A DNA stretch of 64,000 nucleotides from Phocaeicola_A sp036804505 (GCA_036804505.1 DAIRSI010000007.1:66760-130759), one strand, 5' to 3'. Shown: positions 16,960-26,550, counted from the stretch's first letter. A program made the numbers and translations. The notes: generated by a model from the sequence alone, not told the origin.

Positions 16960-19173
16960 TTACGGCATTGGCTGAAGTCCTTCCCATCTCACATCCCATT
17001 TTCCATCTTTAGGGAAACCGGGATTCGTGACGTTGCATCCGTCCCATCCGGCACACATCATGGAAACAGCTAAAAGCAAACCGCCGTTTCCCGGAAGGTA
17101 CATGCGCAAACGAGGAGTGCGGTAATTGTTTCCGCTAGGCAATAACAAGTCATCTCGGTTATCCATGGTTATTGCGCGTAGTGCGGTTTCAGGTTGAAGA
17201 AGTCTGGTGGCATTCATTGCCAGTGACGGATAGTTCCAACTCCATGAACCGCCTTTCCATCCATAGTTTTCTGCCGCACGCGAGAGAGTTTTCTGCATGT
17301 TTTCTATCTTGATGAGCGGTGAATAGGGCAACATTCCATAGGCCAAAAGATTTTCGGATGAAGTTCCCGTAATATAGAATGGGTCATGATGTTGCGGTTT
17401 GGGAGCTGTCGGATTATCCTTGGGCCGTTGGCCATTCACAAAACCTCCGGCAGGCATTTCGTGTAATTCTTCTCCAGGGATTTTATTGATGAAATCGGGG
17501 ATTCCCGGTCCTTTTTCTGCCGGAAGATAAATGCCATCCGGACTGACGGAAAGAGGTGAAAGCTTGGAGAGTATTTTATCCCATTCAGGATTTCGTTTTT
17601 CTCCCATTCTTTCGCGCCATTTTTGTGCCACATTGATGCCGAAATACCAGTATGCAAGTTCGAAGGCCGGATTCAGAGTGGTCTTTTCATTGTAAGATTC
17701 GTTGGCGGCACAAGCCCCTTGAATGACATAGCGATCCTTGGATGCATCGTAGGAAACAAAGGAAGCCATAAAAGCAGCAGTCTGTTGTACCATATCATAA
17801 TATTCCTGAAGAAACTCTTTGGAGTGTTTGGCTCTATAGATGAGTTCTGCCATATAGATTACGTGTGGTTGTTGCCAGATAATGAAGGAACCTACATCCG
17901 AAGGAGCTTCTTTGGAGGACGGATCGGTCATTTTCATCCAGCGTACACCCTCAAAGCCTTGTCTGGATGCGATTTTTCTTGCCATTGGCATGGCGGTTTT
18001 ATACCATTTCAGAATCTTTTCGAGATAATCAGATTCGTTCCATACGGCATAATGGAAACAATGCCACATCACCATCTCCAGATGGAACTTTCCGTACCAG
18101 GTGTTGTATGTGAGACCGGTTTCTGCAGGGGGATAATCCTGAGCCTCTTGTGCCCGAAGAAGATACTGCGAGAGAATTATTCGTTTTTCGAGTAGGGGAG
18201 CTCGATTATCTGTACACTTGGAGAAATCAATGACGCCGGATGTTTGCCAGTATTTTTTCCACATGGAATTGGCAGAAAGCAGGCAAGTCAAATAATCAGG
18301 CTGCTCTGTAACAGGTTGCCGTTCATAAAAGCCTACATTAAACGACCATTGTTTTTCGGAAGGGACAAGCCTCAGCTCATTATTTCCTGACTTGGCAAGC
18401 CGGACCTTACCCTTCCATGTTATTTCCACGTAATAGACGGTAGAGTCTACGGTACGGCGGATAACAGCTCGATGAGCCGATGAAGACAAGATGTCAGTCG
18501 CATGGCGTTTATCAGCAGCCCAATTGCATCCGTCATCAGCCGCCTCACCGGTAGGATAAGGAAAGCGGATGACAACACAAGGCCGGGCATCGGAAGCGAT
18601 AGATGCTGAAATGATATCTTTGTCGCCATTGCATGAAGTCGTGACAGCCACCGGAATTTTTTTCCAAAGGAAATGGGAGTGAAGTTCTCCTTTCCACATA
18701 TCCAAAGTCTGGTTCACACCGTTTACTTCTTTTACTTGCATACCTTCGAAGCCTATAACGCCTAAATGAAGGCGATGAGGATTGGCACGTATCCAATCGG
18801 AGGCTTTGGCATTCCGTTCGGGGCCTTTGGCAAACTGCACGGAGTAGATGCCGTGTGGATGTCCCGGAAGAGGATGGTCCTCGAGAGTCTCCTCTATCTT
18901 GTAGTTCCCGGTATTAGGGAAATTGTGCCATCCCCATTGGCTATAAGTTCCGAGTGACAAGCCCTCTTTGTAATATTCAGTGAATGTCTGCAAACCAGTG
19001 GCATCAGCAGTGAAGGCAAATCGTCCATTGCCGAGCGTAAGGGAATGTAGCGGATTGACCTGTGTGACATGCGGATTGTGGCGTGTGACCAGTGCATAGC
19101 GGTCTATACCGGCAGTTACAACCGTTAAAGGAAGCAAGGCCGAAATTAAAGACAAAAAAAATAGTTTTTTCAT
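16960..19173 (-). CDS. Secreted six-hairpin (alpha/alpha)6 glycoside hydrolase, GH65/GH95-like
   Basis: A protein of about 737 residues when started at the ATG at 19173, which opens a clear signal peptide (MKKLFFLSLISALLPLTVV); the frame extends 17 codons further upstream but would spoil it. An N-terminal beta-sandwich (about 25-290, with NPLHSLTLGNGRFAFTAD) is followed by a helical catalytic region (about 310-700). The segment GKFHLEMVMWHCFHYAVW is the best candidate for the acid-bearing helix of this superfamily, and the C-terminal GGLLLAVSMMCAGWDG is typical of late helices. The exact CAZy family is not certain. It is periplasmic or secreted; a good promoter lies at 19294-19323. Base composition is richer in G+C than neighbouring module A. 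Confidence 0.65.
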   Translation of the reverse strand: MKKLFFLSLISALLPLTVVTAGIDRYALVTRHNPHVTQVNPLHSLTLGNGRFAFTADATGLQTFTEYYKEGLSLGTYSQWGWHNFPNTGNYKIEETLEDHPLPGHPHGIYSVQFAKGPERNAKASDWIRANPHRLHLGVIGFEGMQVKEVNGVNQTLDMWKGELHSHFLWKKIPVAVTTSCNGDKDIISASIASDARPCVVIRFPYPTGEAADDGCNWAADKRHATDILSSSAHRAVIRRTVDSTVYYVEITWKGKVRLAKSGNNELRLVPSEKQWSFNVGFYERQPVTEQPDYLTCLLSANSMWKKYWQTSGVIDFSKCTDNRAPLLEKRIILSQYLLRAQEAQDYPPAETGLTYNTWYGKFHLEMVMWHCFHYAVWNESDYLEKILKWYKTAMPMARKIASRQGFEGVRWMKMTDPSSKEAPSDVGSFIIWQQPHVIYMAELIYRAKHSKEFLQEYYDMVQQTAAFMASFVSYDASKDRYVIQGACAANESYNEKTTLNPAFELAYWYFGINVAQKWRERMGEKRNPEWDKILSKLSPLSVSPDGIYLPAEKGPGIPDFINKIPGEELHEMPAGGFVNGQRPKDNPTAPKPQHHDPFYITGTSSENLLAYGMLPYSPLIKIENMQKTLSRAAENYGWKGGSWSWNYPSLAMNATRLLQPETALRAITMDNRDDLLLPSGNNYRTPRLRMYLPGNGGLLLAVSMMCAGWDGCNVTNPGFPKDGKWDVRWEGLQPMP

Positions 19174-19293
19174 ATCTTTTAGTTGTACACGAATAAAGAA
19201 AGGAAAACAAATCAAGGAGTTCATTCTTTCTTAGATTCAATTATTATACCCTATAATTACCGTGAGTTTCGGTAAACTCTTAATATAGGTTTC

Positions 19294-19323
19294 CAAAGTT
19301 ATGGATTTTTATTTTTTTACAAA
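19294..19323 (-). promoter_or_regulatory. Promoter of the six-hairpin glycosidase gene
   Basis: On the minus strand TTTG (19323-19320), an 18-bp spacer and TAACTTTG (19301-19294) match the Bacteroides consensus. The leader would be about 115 nt and includes a small hairpin (GAGTTT / AAACTC, 19264-19279). The rest of the 373-bp gap 19174-19546 is A+T-rich; no gene is seen, and no clear terminator for the sigma gene. Confidence 0.55.
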
Positions 19324-19546
19324 AGGTTTTTTTACAAATTTTTTGATGAAAAATTGCTCTCGGATACATTGAATGAAACCGATAATCTTGTGAAGTGCAA
19401 AAGTTTTAATCTGAAAAAGTTTCGACTTCTAATAAACGTCCAAATGTATTTTTTATAAATCTTATATTTTTGTTGGTAACTTCAATTTCAATTTAGGTAT
19501 CCTTTTGATGGGGCCCCTATCATTCATTTTAAAAAACACGGGTTGA

Positions 19547-20140
19547 TCAAATCATATTGCTTGGATAACAGAGAAGCAGAAAAAGCGGAAAATAATCTTT
19601 CAAGCTTTCACGCAAAATCTTTAGAGACTGTTGTATGCGATAGTCAACAGTCTTTGGAGAGACATTTAATGCGATAGCGATTTCCTTGTAACTCATATCT
19701 TTGAACCGATGCATAACAAAAGCTTTTCTGTAACTTTCGGGAAGTTCATCTATTGCCTCTTTAATTTTTTTGATTAGTTCCTCGACTTGGAAAGAATCTA
19801 TATTATTAGGAATTTCTTCATTTTGATTTTCCCAAAACAGGGTTTCAATCCGCTGTTTTGCATTTTTTTGTTCAATACAAGTTATAGAACGGTGATAGAC
19901 TGATTTGAAAAGATAGGAAGAGAGAGAAATCTGGATATTCAAATTCTCTTTGTTTTCCCAAAGCCAGAGCAAAACATCTTGAACAATTTCCTCTGCATCC
20001 TCCAATTCAACAAAGCGATAGGCGTAGGAACACAACGGACCATAATATTTTTTAAATAGAGAGTCAAATGCTGTTTTATTGCCCTCTGACAATCTCATAA
20101 GCAAAAAACTATCTTGTTCAATTGATAATCCGTTTCCCAT
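19547..20140 (-). CDS. ECF-type RNA polymerase sigma factor (module A)
   Basis: A protein of about 197 residues started at the ATG at 20140 (MGNGLSIEQD); 16 upstream in-frame codons look unlike the family. Sigma region 2 spans about 20-95 (AFDSLFKKYYGPLCSYAYRF, DAEEIVQDVLLWLWEN), and region 4 about 125-185 (LPESYRKAFVMHRFKDMSYK, then the NVSPKTVDYRIQQSLK recognition helix). It is divergent from a FecR anti-sigma gene, the standard Bacteroides arrangement in which a SusC transporter signals through FecR to release the sigma factor. It is a close paralogue of the sigma gene at 51085-51690. Confidence 0.9.
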   Translation of the reverse strand: MGNGLSIEQDSFLLMRLSEGNKTAFDSLFKKYYGPLCSYAYRFVELEDAEEIVQDVLLWLWENKENLNIQISLSSYLFKSVYHRSITCIEQKNAKQRIETLFWENQNEEIPNNIDSFQVEELIKKIKEAIDELPESYRKAFVMHRFKDMSYKEIAIALNVSPKTVDYRIQQSLKILRESLKDYFPLFLLLCYPSNMI

Positions 20141-20197
20141 ACAATTAAAATATGACCACAAACTTACACAAAAAATCGCCTCTTTCAAATTTTTTTG

Positions 20198-20221
20198 AAA
20201 AAAAAATGGATTTTAGTTTAG
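20198..20221. promoter_or_regulatory. Shared A9-TG-N8-TTTAG element between sigma and fecR (module A)
   Basis: A run of nine A, TG, eight bases and TTTAG lies in the divergent sigma/fecR gap. The same pattern with identical spacing is at 51715-51738 in module D. It is probably part of the fecR or sigma promoter, 44 bp before the fecR start codon. Confidence 0.4.
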
Positions 20222-20264
20222 GAATCTTCTTTTGGGCTCCGTCATAAAGATAAAAAGCAGAAAT

Positions 20265-21281
20265 ATGGATGAAGCTGATATAAGAATGCAACATTTGTTG
20301 CCTTTGTATTATGAAGGCAAGCTGGATGAAAAAGAATCTCAAGAGGTTCTAAACTGGATCCGTTTGTCTGTAGAAAATCAATCGATTGCTTTGCAGATTA
20401 AGAAGGTCTATCAAAATACTGATACATTATATGCATTGAATAAAGTAGATACAGAAAAAGCTTTGAATATTGTTCACAATAAAATGAACAAATCCAATAA
20501 AGTTTATTTATTCATGAAATGGACCCAACGTGTTGCCGCAATCTTGTCCATTCCTCTTTTAATAATTACATTGGTTCAATATAACAGACATCAGAATGGT
20601 AACGAAACAAAAAACATAACTCTTTCGACAAATCCAGGGATGATCGCCTCAGCAACACTTCCTGATGGAACAAAAGTTACTTTGAATTCTGCTTCTTCCA
20701 TTGTTTATCCATCTCATTTTGATGGAAGTTCAAGGGATATTCAATTGAAAGGGGAGGCTTATTTTGATGTGACAAAGGACAAAAAGCATCCGTTTATTGT
20801 CCATACAAACAAGAATGCTTCTATTTTGGTACATGGAACTAAATTTGATGTAGAAACTTATTCTGATGACGAAAATATTACTGCAACTTTGGTTTCAGGT
20901 AGCATTTCTCTTTCATACATGAAGGATAGTGTGTGGAGAAGCCATCAACTTACACCTGGGAATAAAATAGTTTATTCTCCCGAAAAACAAGAAATTCATG
21001 TGGAAAGAGCACAAATTGATGTCATCACTTCATGGAAAGACGGTAAACTGATATTTAGAAATACTCCACTTAATGAGACTCTGAATAGTTTGTCAAAGCG
21101 ATACAATGTAGAATTTGTAGTGAAGAATCCTAAATGCTATGAAAATTCATTTACAGGAACTTTGGTCAATCAGCGACTGGAAAGAATAATGGAATATTTT
21201 CACATATCTTCCGGTATGAATTTTAAATACAAAGAAGACTGCAATATAGACAAAGAAAAACAAGTAATAGAAATTTATTAA
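20265..21281 (+). CDS. FecR-family anti-sigma factor (module A)
   Basis: About 338 residues from the ATG at 20265 (MDEADIRMQHL); a further 11 in-frame codons upstream are unlikely. A cytoplasmic sigma-binding N-terminus (about 1-75) precedes one membrane helix (AAILSIPLLIITLVQY, about 90-106), a periplasmic FecR domain (about 120-220, LPDGTKVTLNSASSIVYPSH, LKGEAYFDVTKD) and a C-terminal STN-like domain (about 265-335). It should hold the divergent sigma factor at the inner membrane until contacted by the SusC signalling domain. The C-terminus VIEIY is nearly identical to the end of the FecR in module D. Confidence 0.9.
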   Translation: MDEADIRMQHLLPLYYEGKLDEKESQEVLNWIRLSVENQSIALQIKKVYQNTDTLYALNKVDTEKALNIVHNKMNKSNKVYLFMKWTQRVAAILSIPLLIITLVQYNRHQNGNETKNITLSTNPGMIASATLPDGTKVTLNSASSIVYPSHFDGSSRDIQLKGEAYFDVTKDKKHPFIVHTNKNASILVHGTKFDVETYSDDENITATLVSGSISLSYMKDSVWRSHQLTPGNKIVYSPEKQEIHVERAQIDVITSWKDGKLIFRNTPLNETLNSLSKRYNVEFVVKNPKCYENSFTGTLVNQRLERIMEYFHISSGMNFKYKEDCNIDKEKQVIEIY

Positions 21282-21319
21282 CCATAAAAAATTAATGCTA
21301 TGTTGATACATTCACCTTA

Positions 21320-21400
21320 AGAAAGAAAAACATGCAGAAAAGTATTGGCGTACCTTTCTGCATGAAATAACACAATTTACTATCTGTTTGGCGACAGATA
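21320..21400 (-). ncRNA. Putative minus-strand antisense sRNA in the fecR-susC gap, two TTGGCG-loop hairpins (module A)
   Basis: Two hairpins lie between fecR and susC. Hairpin 2 (21381-21400) has stem TATCTGT/ACAGATA and a hexaloop. Hairpin 1 (21331-21364) has a 10-bp stem CATGCAGAAA/TTTCTGCATG, an A/C opposition, a 3-bp GTA/TAC helix and a hexaloop. Both loops read TTGGCG on the plus strand (CGCCAA on the minus). On the minus strand the A/C opposition becomes a U-G pair, giving a 14-pair helix followed by a U-rich tract, as in an intrinsic terminator. A TAGGTTTG -7 box lies at 21409-21402, with TTTG 17 bp upstream of it. Antisense sRNAs in this position (DonS type) are known from B. fragilis; the 5' end here is inferred. 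Confidence 0.6.
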
Positions 21401-21439
21401 ACAAACCTATTTTTTTAAACTAAATCCAAATACAAATTT

Positions 21440-24400
21440 ATGAAAAAATTATTGAATCTAATACCACTGCAGATGAAAGTAACTTTTTTTATGCTTTTTT
21501 GCTTTGTCGGCTTACTCTCAGCTAGTAACAGTTACGCACAAAGGGCTTTACTAAACTTTAATTCGCAAACGCGAACCATTTATGAAGTGTTGAACGATAT
21601 AGAAAAACAAACGGACTTTACGTTTTTCTATAATAACAAGCAAATTAATCTTTCACGTAAAGTGAATCTGAGTGTTAAAAATGAAAATGTATTCCAAGTA
21701 TTGGATAAGCTTTTCTCTGGAACAGGGACCACCTACAAGGTTCTGGACAAGAGCATTATTCTTTCTTCAAAAGGGACTGAAAATGTCAATGCTTCAATGT
21801 CTCAGCAACGCGGAAACATTCTAAAAGGAAAAGTCGTAGATGATAAAGGCGAACCAATTATCGGAGCAAGTATTCTGGAAAAGGGAACTACAAATGGTAC
21901 CATAACTGATGTTGATGGTAATTTTTCTTTATCGGTTTCCGGTAAGTCTCGGGTTGTAGTTTCCTATATTGGATATGTTTCTCAGGAGTTGGAAGCTAAA
22001 ACTCCTCTTAAGGTTGTATTGAAAGAAGACAATAAAACTCTGGATGAAGTAGTCGTTATCGGTTATGGTAGCGTTAAAAAATCCAATTTGACTTCTTCCG
22101 TATCAAAAATCACAAACGATGCATTAGAGAATAGACCGGTTTCAAGTGTCAGCGAAGCTTTCCAAGGACAGTTGGCCGGCGTTCAAGCACAGGCTTCAAG
22201 CGGGGGTATACCGGGAGAAGAACTCACGATTAGAATCCGTGGTATCAATACGATTAACGGAGACAGTAGTCCTCTTTATGTAATCGACGGAGTTCCACGT
22301 GATAACATGAGTGATATTAATCCTTCGGATATTGCCACAATTCAGATATTAAAGGATGCTTCGGCAACTTCTATTTATGGTTCACGTGGTGCTAATGGTG
22401 TCGTACTTATCGAGACCAAGTCTGGGTCAGGTAAGCCGACCATTACTTTCGATGCCTATTATGGTATACAGACTCCCGAAAAGAAACTGGATCTTATGAA
22501 CGGTCCAGAATGGGTAGCCTACAATATGTGGTACAGAAATGCATCATATATCCGTTCCGGAGGTTCAATGAGCGATCCAATGTCTTCAAGACCGGCAGGA
22601 TATCGGATTCCTTCTTTTTGGAGTACAACAAATAGCTTTACTGATTGGCAGAGTGAAATACTTCGTACGGCTCCAATTCAGAATTATGAGGCATCAGCTT
22701 CGGCGAGCGGTGATATGGGAAATATATTCATGTCTGTAGGGTATATGGACCAAGACGGTATTGTAAAGTCTACCAATTACAATCGTTATAATATCCGTGT
22801 AAACGGAACTCTAAACATTACCAAGAATTTTAAGATTGGTACGAATATATCTTTCTCCGATTCCAATCAGGATAATGCCAGTGCTAACCTTGGTGACCGT
22901 CAGGGAAAGGATTCTCCTGTCCATCATGCATTGATGATGTCTCCATTGGTTGCTCCGGGAGTTTGTGTACGAACTCCAAGCAATACTGCAGGAATTCCTA
23001 TTTCTACTGAAACTTCTGATGATTGGGGAGCAAACTGGATAGATCCTTTGGCTCAATTGCAAAACACTATTGACAACACAAAAACTAATCGTGTGCAGGC
23101 TTCTTTGTGGGGAGAGTGGAAAGTTCTTCCTTCTCTGACATATAAAGTGCAATATAGCAATAATTATGATGGTATAACTTATGAATATTTTCAACCGGCA
23201 TCGGTAAATAGAAGTGCTTATAAATCATCGGGTACTTCATATACGTCACGGACAAACGATTGGGTACTTCAAAATACTTTGACTTTTGATAAGCAGTTTG
23301 GTATTCATCACCTGAACGTCTTGTTAGGTCAAAGTGCAGAGAAGCAGAAATATTTTATTGCTAATCTGGAAGCATCTGGTTGGCCTTATGAAAATGTCAA
23401 TACACTGAATGTCGCTTCAACAGCGGTTACTGCAACCACAAGTAAAACTACATATTCCAATGCATCTTTTTTTGGACGTTTGAGTTATGACTTTATGGAA
23501 AAGTATCTTTTCACGGCTAGTGTTCGTCATGATGGCTCATCTCGTTTCGGATCCAATGCAAAATGGGGAACTTTCCCATCCTTCTCTGCAGGTTGGAAGC
23601 TCAATGAGGAAAAATTCATGAAGAATGTTAATTGGATAAATTTGTTGAAGATCCGCGGGTCTTTCGGTACTTCTGGAAATGACCGCATAGGTGATTATGA
23701 ATATATGTCACAATTGGGTACATATTATTCTGCTTACGGTGAAACAAAACAATCAGGAGCTGCTGCTGCAAATATTGCAAATCAGGACTTAAAGTGGGAG
23801 CAGACTCAATCCATTGACTTTGGTTTTGATCTCTCGGCATTCCGTAATCGCTTGCAATTCAATTTCGATTATTATACGAATACAACAAAAAATCTTCTCT
23901 TTGATGTCCCCGTTCCATATACAACTGGTTTCGGTTCTACACTCACCAATATCGGAAAAATCCGAAATTCAGGTTGGGAAGTTGATATTACGTCTCATAA
24001 CATTGACGGAAAGTTCAAATGGGACACTAATCTGAACTTGTCTCATAATAATAATAAGGTCCTTGAAATGGGAACAAATACCAGCCAGATTATTTCTTCT
24101 ATTAATGGCGGACAGTTCATTACAAAGGTAGGTGGTCAGGTATCACAATTCTATATTTTGCCAACAAATGGATATTTATCTGCAAGTGATTTTGATTCGA
24201 ATGGAAAAGCATTGGTTCCTATCCTTGCAGGTGAGGAAGAAGGAAATTATAAGTATATTGATGGAAATGGAGATGGAAAAATCAATTCAGATGACTTTGT
24301 AGCCTATGGCAGTAATCTTCCTGATTTGACTTGGGGTTTAACGAACAAGTTTGCATATAAGAATTTTGAATTGAGTCTGTTGCTTCAAGGTCAGTTTGGC

Positions 24401-24859
24401 GGTGATATTTATTTTCTTGGTGCTCGTCATATCGACTGTGGATTTTCCGGCCGCACATCTTACAGTCGTTGGTTAAGATGTTATAAGACTGACGAACTGA
24501 AAGCTGCTATACCCACAGAATATTGTGAAGCTCATGGCATTGACATGTCGTGGGACGGGAAGACACAAAATGCATTTAATTGGGCTGATGATACCAATTC
24601 CCGTGTTTACGATGCGACTTATGTCAGGATCAAGAACATTACTTTGAGTTATAATATGCCTACAAAACTTTTGAAAGGACTGAAAGTTCAAAGATTCAAG
24701 ATCTACGGATCAGTTGACAACGTATATACCTTTAGCGATTATCCGGGTTACACGCCCGAAACCAGTAGTTATGGTAATGGGACGACACAACTAGGTGTAG
24801 ATTACAGCACTTATCCATTAAGTAGAAGATATACCTTAGGTTTCAATTTAACTTTCTAA
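21440..24859 (+). CDS. SusC/RagA-family TonB-dependent outer-membrane transporter (module A)
   Basis: 1139 residues. A signal peptide (about 1-33, ending NSYAQ) is followed by an STN signalling domain (about 45-110, TIYEVLNDIEKQTDFTFFYN), a carboxypeptidase-D-like domain (about 128-198, GKVVDDKGEPIIGASILEKG), the TonB-box/linker motif LDEVVVIGYG (201-210), a plug (about 215-335) and a 22-strand-type barrel ending TLGFNLTF. It imports an oligosaccharide bound by the SusD encoded 19 bp downstream. The STN domain implies signalling to the FecR encoded just upstream. The start is preceded by ACAAATTT, as in module D. No degradative enzyme follows, so the ligand cannot be inferred. Confidence 0.93.
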   Translation: MKKLLNLIPLQMKVTFFMLFCFVGLLSASNSYAQRALLNFNSQTRTIYEVLNDIEKQTDFTFFYNNKQINLSRKVNLSVKNENVFQVLDKLFSGTGTTYKVLDKSIILSSKGTENVNASMSQQRGNILKGKVVDDKGEPIIGASILEKGTTNGTITDVDGNFSLSVSGKSRVVVSYIGYVSQELEAKTPLKVVLKEDNKTLDEVVVIGYGSVKKSNLTSSVSKITNDALENRPVSSVSEAFQGQLAGVQAQASSGGIPGEELTIRIRGINTINGDSSPLYVIDGVPRDNMSDINPSDIATIQILKDASATSIYGSRGANGVVLIETKSGSGKPTITFDAYYGIQTPEKKLDLMNGPEWVAYNMWYRNASYIRSGGSMSDPMSSRPAGYRIPSFWSTTNSFTDWQSEILRTAPIQNYEASASASGDMGNIFMSVGYMDQDGIVKSTNYNRYNIRVNGTLNITKNFKIGTNISFSDSNQDNASANLGDRQGKDSPVHHALMMSPLVAPGVCVRTPSNTAGIPISTETSDDWGANWIDPLAQLQNTIDNTKTNRVQASLWGEWKVLPSLTYKVQYSNNYDGITYEYFQPASVNRSAYKSSGTSYTSRTNDWVLQNTLTFDKQFGIHHLNVLLGQSAEKQKYFIANLEASGWPYENVNTLNVASTAVTATTSKTTYSNASFFGRLSYDFMEKYLFTASVRHDGSSRFGSNAKWGTFPSFSAGWKLNEEKFMKNVNWINLLKIRGSFGTSGNDRIGDYEYMSQLGTYYSAYGETKQSGAAAANIANQDLKWEQTQSIDFGFDLSAFRNRLQFNFDYYTNTTKNLLFDVPVPYTTGFGSTLTNIGKIRNSGWEVDITSHNIDGKFKWDTNLNLSHNNNKVLEMGTNTSQIISSINGGQFITKVGGQVSQFYILPTNGYLSASDFDSNGKALVPILAGEEEGNYKYIDGNGDGKINSDDFVAYGSNLPDLTWGLTNKFAYKNFELSLLLQGQFGGDIYFLGARHIDCGFSGRTSYSRWLRCYKTDELKAAIPTEYCEAHGIDMSWDGKTQNAFNWADDTNSRVYDATYVRIKNITLSYNMPTKLLKGLKVQRFKIYGSVDNVYTFSDYPGYTPETSSYGNGTTQLGVDYSTYPLSRRYTLGFNLTF

Positions 24860-24878
24860 CCCTTAATACTAAACAAAC

Positions 24879-26372
24879 ATGAAAAATATATCAAAAACAA
24901 TTTGGCTTTTAATGTTATGTGCTTCGGGTTCATTGCTTACAAGCTGTAGCGATTTTCTCGCTCCAAAAGCAGAGTCCTTATATACAACAGAAACATTTTA
25001 TACCTCACAGCAGGATTTCGAATTAGCTATTTCGGCAGTTTATGCTGTACAGCAAGATGTTTACGACGGGCAGAATGGAATGTTGCATTTCCTGATCGCA
25101 CGTAGTGATGATTCCAATTCAGTCAATACGAATTTGTATTCTGATGGTGCAGAAACTTTTACCGATACATCTAGTGGAACTTGTACGGCTAACATCTGGC
25201 AAAGTATGTATAAGATAATCACTCGCTGTAACAGTATTTTAATACGTATAGACGCTGTGAATTTTGATGATACGTCTGTCAAAAATTATATCAAAGGCGA
25301 GGCTTATGCAATGCGTGCCTGGGCTTATGATAATTTGGGCAAATTCTTTGGTGGAGTTCCTTTGATTGTTAATGCTGAGTATTCTACGGCAGAGATTTAT
25401 ACAATTAAGCGTTCTTCTCAGGATGAAACTTTTGCACAGGCTGTCAGTGACTATAAAGCGGCAATCGATCTTCTTCCTGCAGCATGGGGAAGTGATGATG
25501 CCGGAAGAGTAACCAAATATGCCGCAGATGCCGCTTTGGGTCGCTTGTTTATGTTTATGAACCAGCCGGCAAACGCCCGGACATATCTTGAGGCAGTTAT
25601 AAATTCAGGAGTCTATTCCTTAGCTGCAAATTATGAAGATTGCTTTAATGATGCCTATGATAACAACGTCTCAAAAGATCGTGTTTGGGAGGTTCAATAT
25701 ATTGGCGGATTGACTGGAGAAGGCCAGACTTTCAGCGAATCCTGTATGCCCGAAGGTTATAGTGGCACAGAGGGTTATGCTCTACGTGGTGCAAGTTCTG
25801 CCATGCAAGTGTCTACAGATATGGTTAGTGCTTATGAAAGTGGAGATTACCGTCAGAAAATTGCAACATCTGACCAAATTAAGGGTACAGGTGCTGTAGG
25901 CTACACGTGGTGTACGAAGTATAGTCGTCATACTTATCAGCCACAATCCGGAACGGATTGGGCAAACAATCTACCTATTATTCGTTATTCTGACGTTCTT
26001 TTGATGGAAGCTGAGGCTATCAATGCAACGGATGGACCAACATCCACTGCCATTGCATATGTAAATGCGGTAAGAAACCGTGCTAAATTAGCTAATCTTA
26101 CTTCAGCTCAAACAGCTACTGCAGCAACATTACTTACAGCAATCAAACATGAACGCAGAGCAGAATTTATGTTTGAAGGTTTGCGCTGGTTCGATTTGGT
26201 TCGTTGGAACGATTTTGTTTCGATCATGCAGACTTTCCTTAATGCATCAGATGAAGGCAATGGCAGGTATTCTAATAATGTACAATCATTCCGTTCAGTG
26301 TTTGCAATACCACAAACAGAGATTGACCGTTATGACAATACTGGCGTTATGTGGCAGAATGAAGGTTATTAA
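24879..26372 (+). CDS. SusD/RagB-family glycan-binding surface lipoprotein (module A)
   Basis: 497 residues with a lipoprotein signal ending LLTSC; Cys23 would be lipidated. The body is the SusD helical TPR-like fold: the N-terminal segment YTTETFYTSQQDFELAISAV, a central RAWAYDNLGKFFGGVPLI block and the C-terminal VRNRAKLAN ... IKHERRAEFMFEGLRWFDLVRW block are all family hallmarks. It caps the partner SusC 19 bp upstream and loads ligand. The gene is followed by an intrinsic terminator and has no enzyme genes after it. Confidence 0.92.
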   Translation: MKNISKTIWLLMLCASGSLLTSCSDFLAPKAESLYTTETFYTSQQDFELAISAVYAVQQDVYDGQNGMLHFLIARSDDSNSVNTNLYSDGAETFTDTSSGTCTANIWQSMYKIITRCNSILIRIDAVNFDDTSVKNYIKGEAYAMRAWAYDNLGKFFGGVPLIVNAEYSTAEIYTIKRSSQDETFAQAVSDYKAAIDLLPAAWGSDDAGRVTKYAADAALGRLFMFMNQPANARTYLEAVINSGVYSLAANYEDCFNDAYDNNVSKDRVWEVQYIGGLTGEGQTFSESCMPEGYSGTEGYALRGASSAMQVSTDMVSAYESGDYRQKIATSDQIKGTGAVGYTWCTKYSRHTYQPQSGTDWANNLPIIRYSDVLLMEAEAINATDGPTSTAIAYVNAVRNRAKLANLTSAQTATAATLLTAIKHERRAEFMFEGLRWFDLVRWNDFVSIMQTFLNASDEGNGRYSNNVQSFRSVFAIPQTEIDRYDNTGVMWQNEGY

Positions 26373-26402
26373 GATCTTTATGAAACAATAAATTTAACAG
26401 AC

Positions 26403-26464
26403 CTCATGGAACGATTTTCAATATAAAACTTTATAGTTTTTCTGTTCCGATTTGTTTCCATGAG
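26403..26464 (+). other. Nested weak inverted repeats after the module A susD gene
   Basis: CTCATGGAA (26403-26411) pairs with TTCCATGAG (26456-26464), with a small AAAAC/GTTTT stem inside. It lies in the 390-bp gap 26373-26761. It lacks a U-tract, so it may only stabilise the transcript end. Confidence 0.35.
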
Positions 26465-26504
26465 TAATCTTACGAATAAAACAGGTTAATATTTTATTTT
26501 TTGA

Positions 26505-26550
26505 AAAACGCACTTAACATGTTGTGAAACAATGTTAGGTGTGTTTTTTG
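26505..26550 (+). terminator. Intrinsic terminator of module A
   Basis: AAAACGCACTTAACAT (26505-26520) pairs along all 16 positions with ATGTTAGGTGTGTTTT (26532-26547), including two G-U pairs, with an 11-nt loop and a T-run at the end. It should stop transcription from susD before the next sigma gene. Confidence 0.8.

Noticed and set aside
22811..23194. Minus-strand 127-codon frame inside susC
   Set aside because: Shadow of the susC reading frame with no domain; same reasoning for the other frames opposite or inside large genes.
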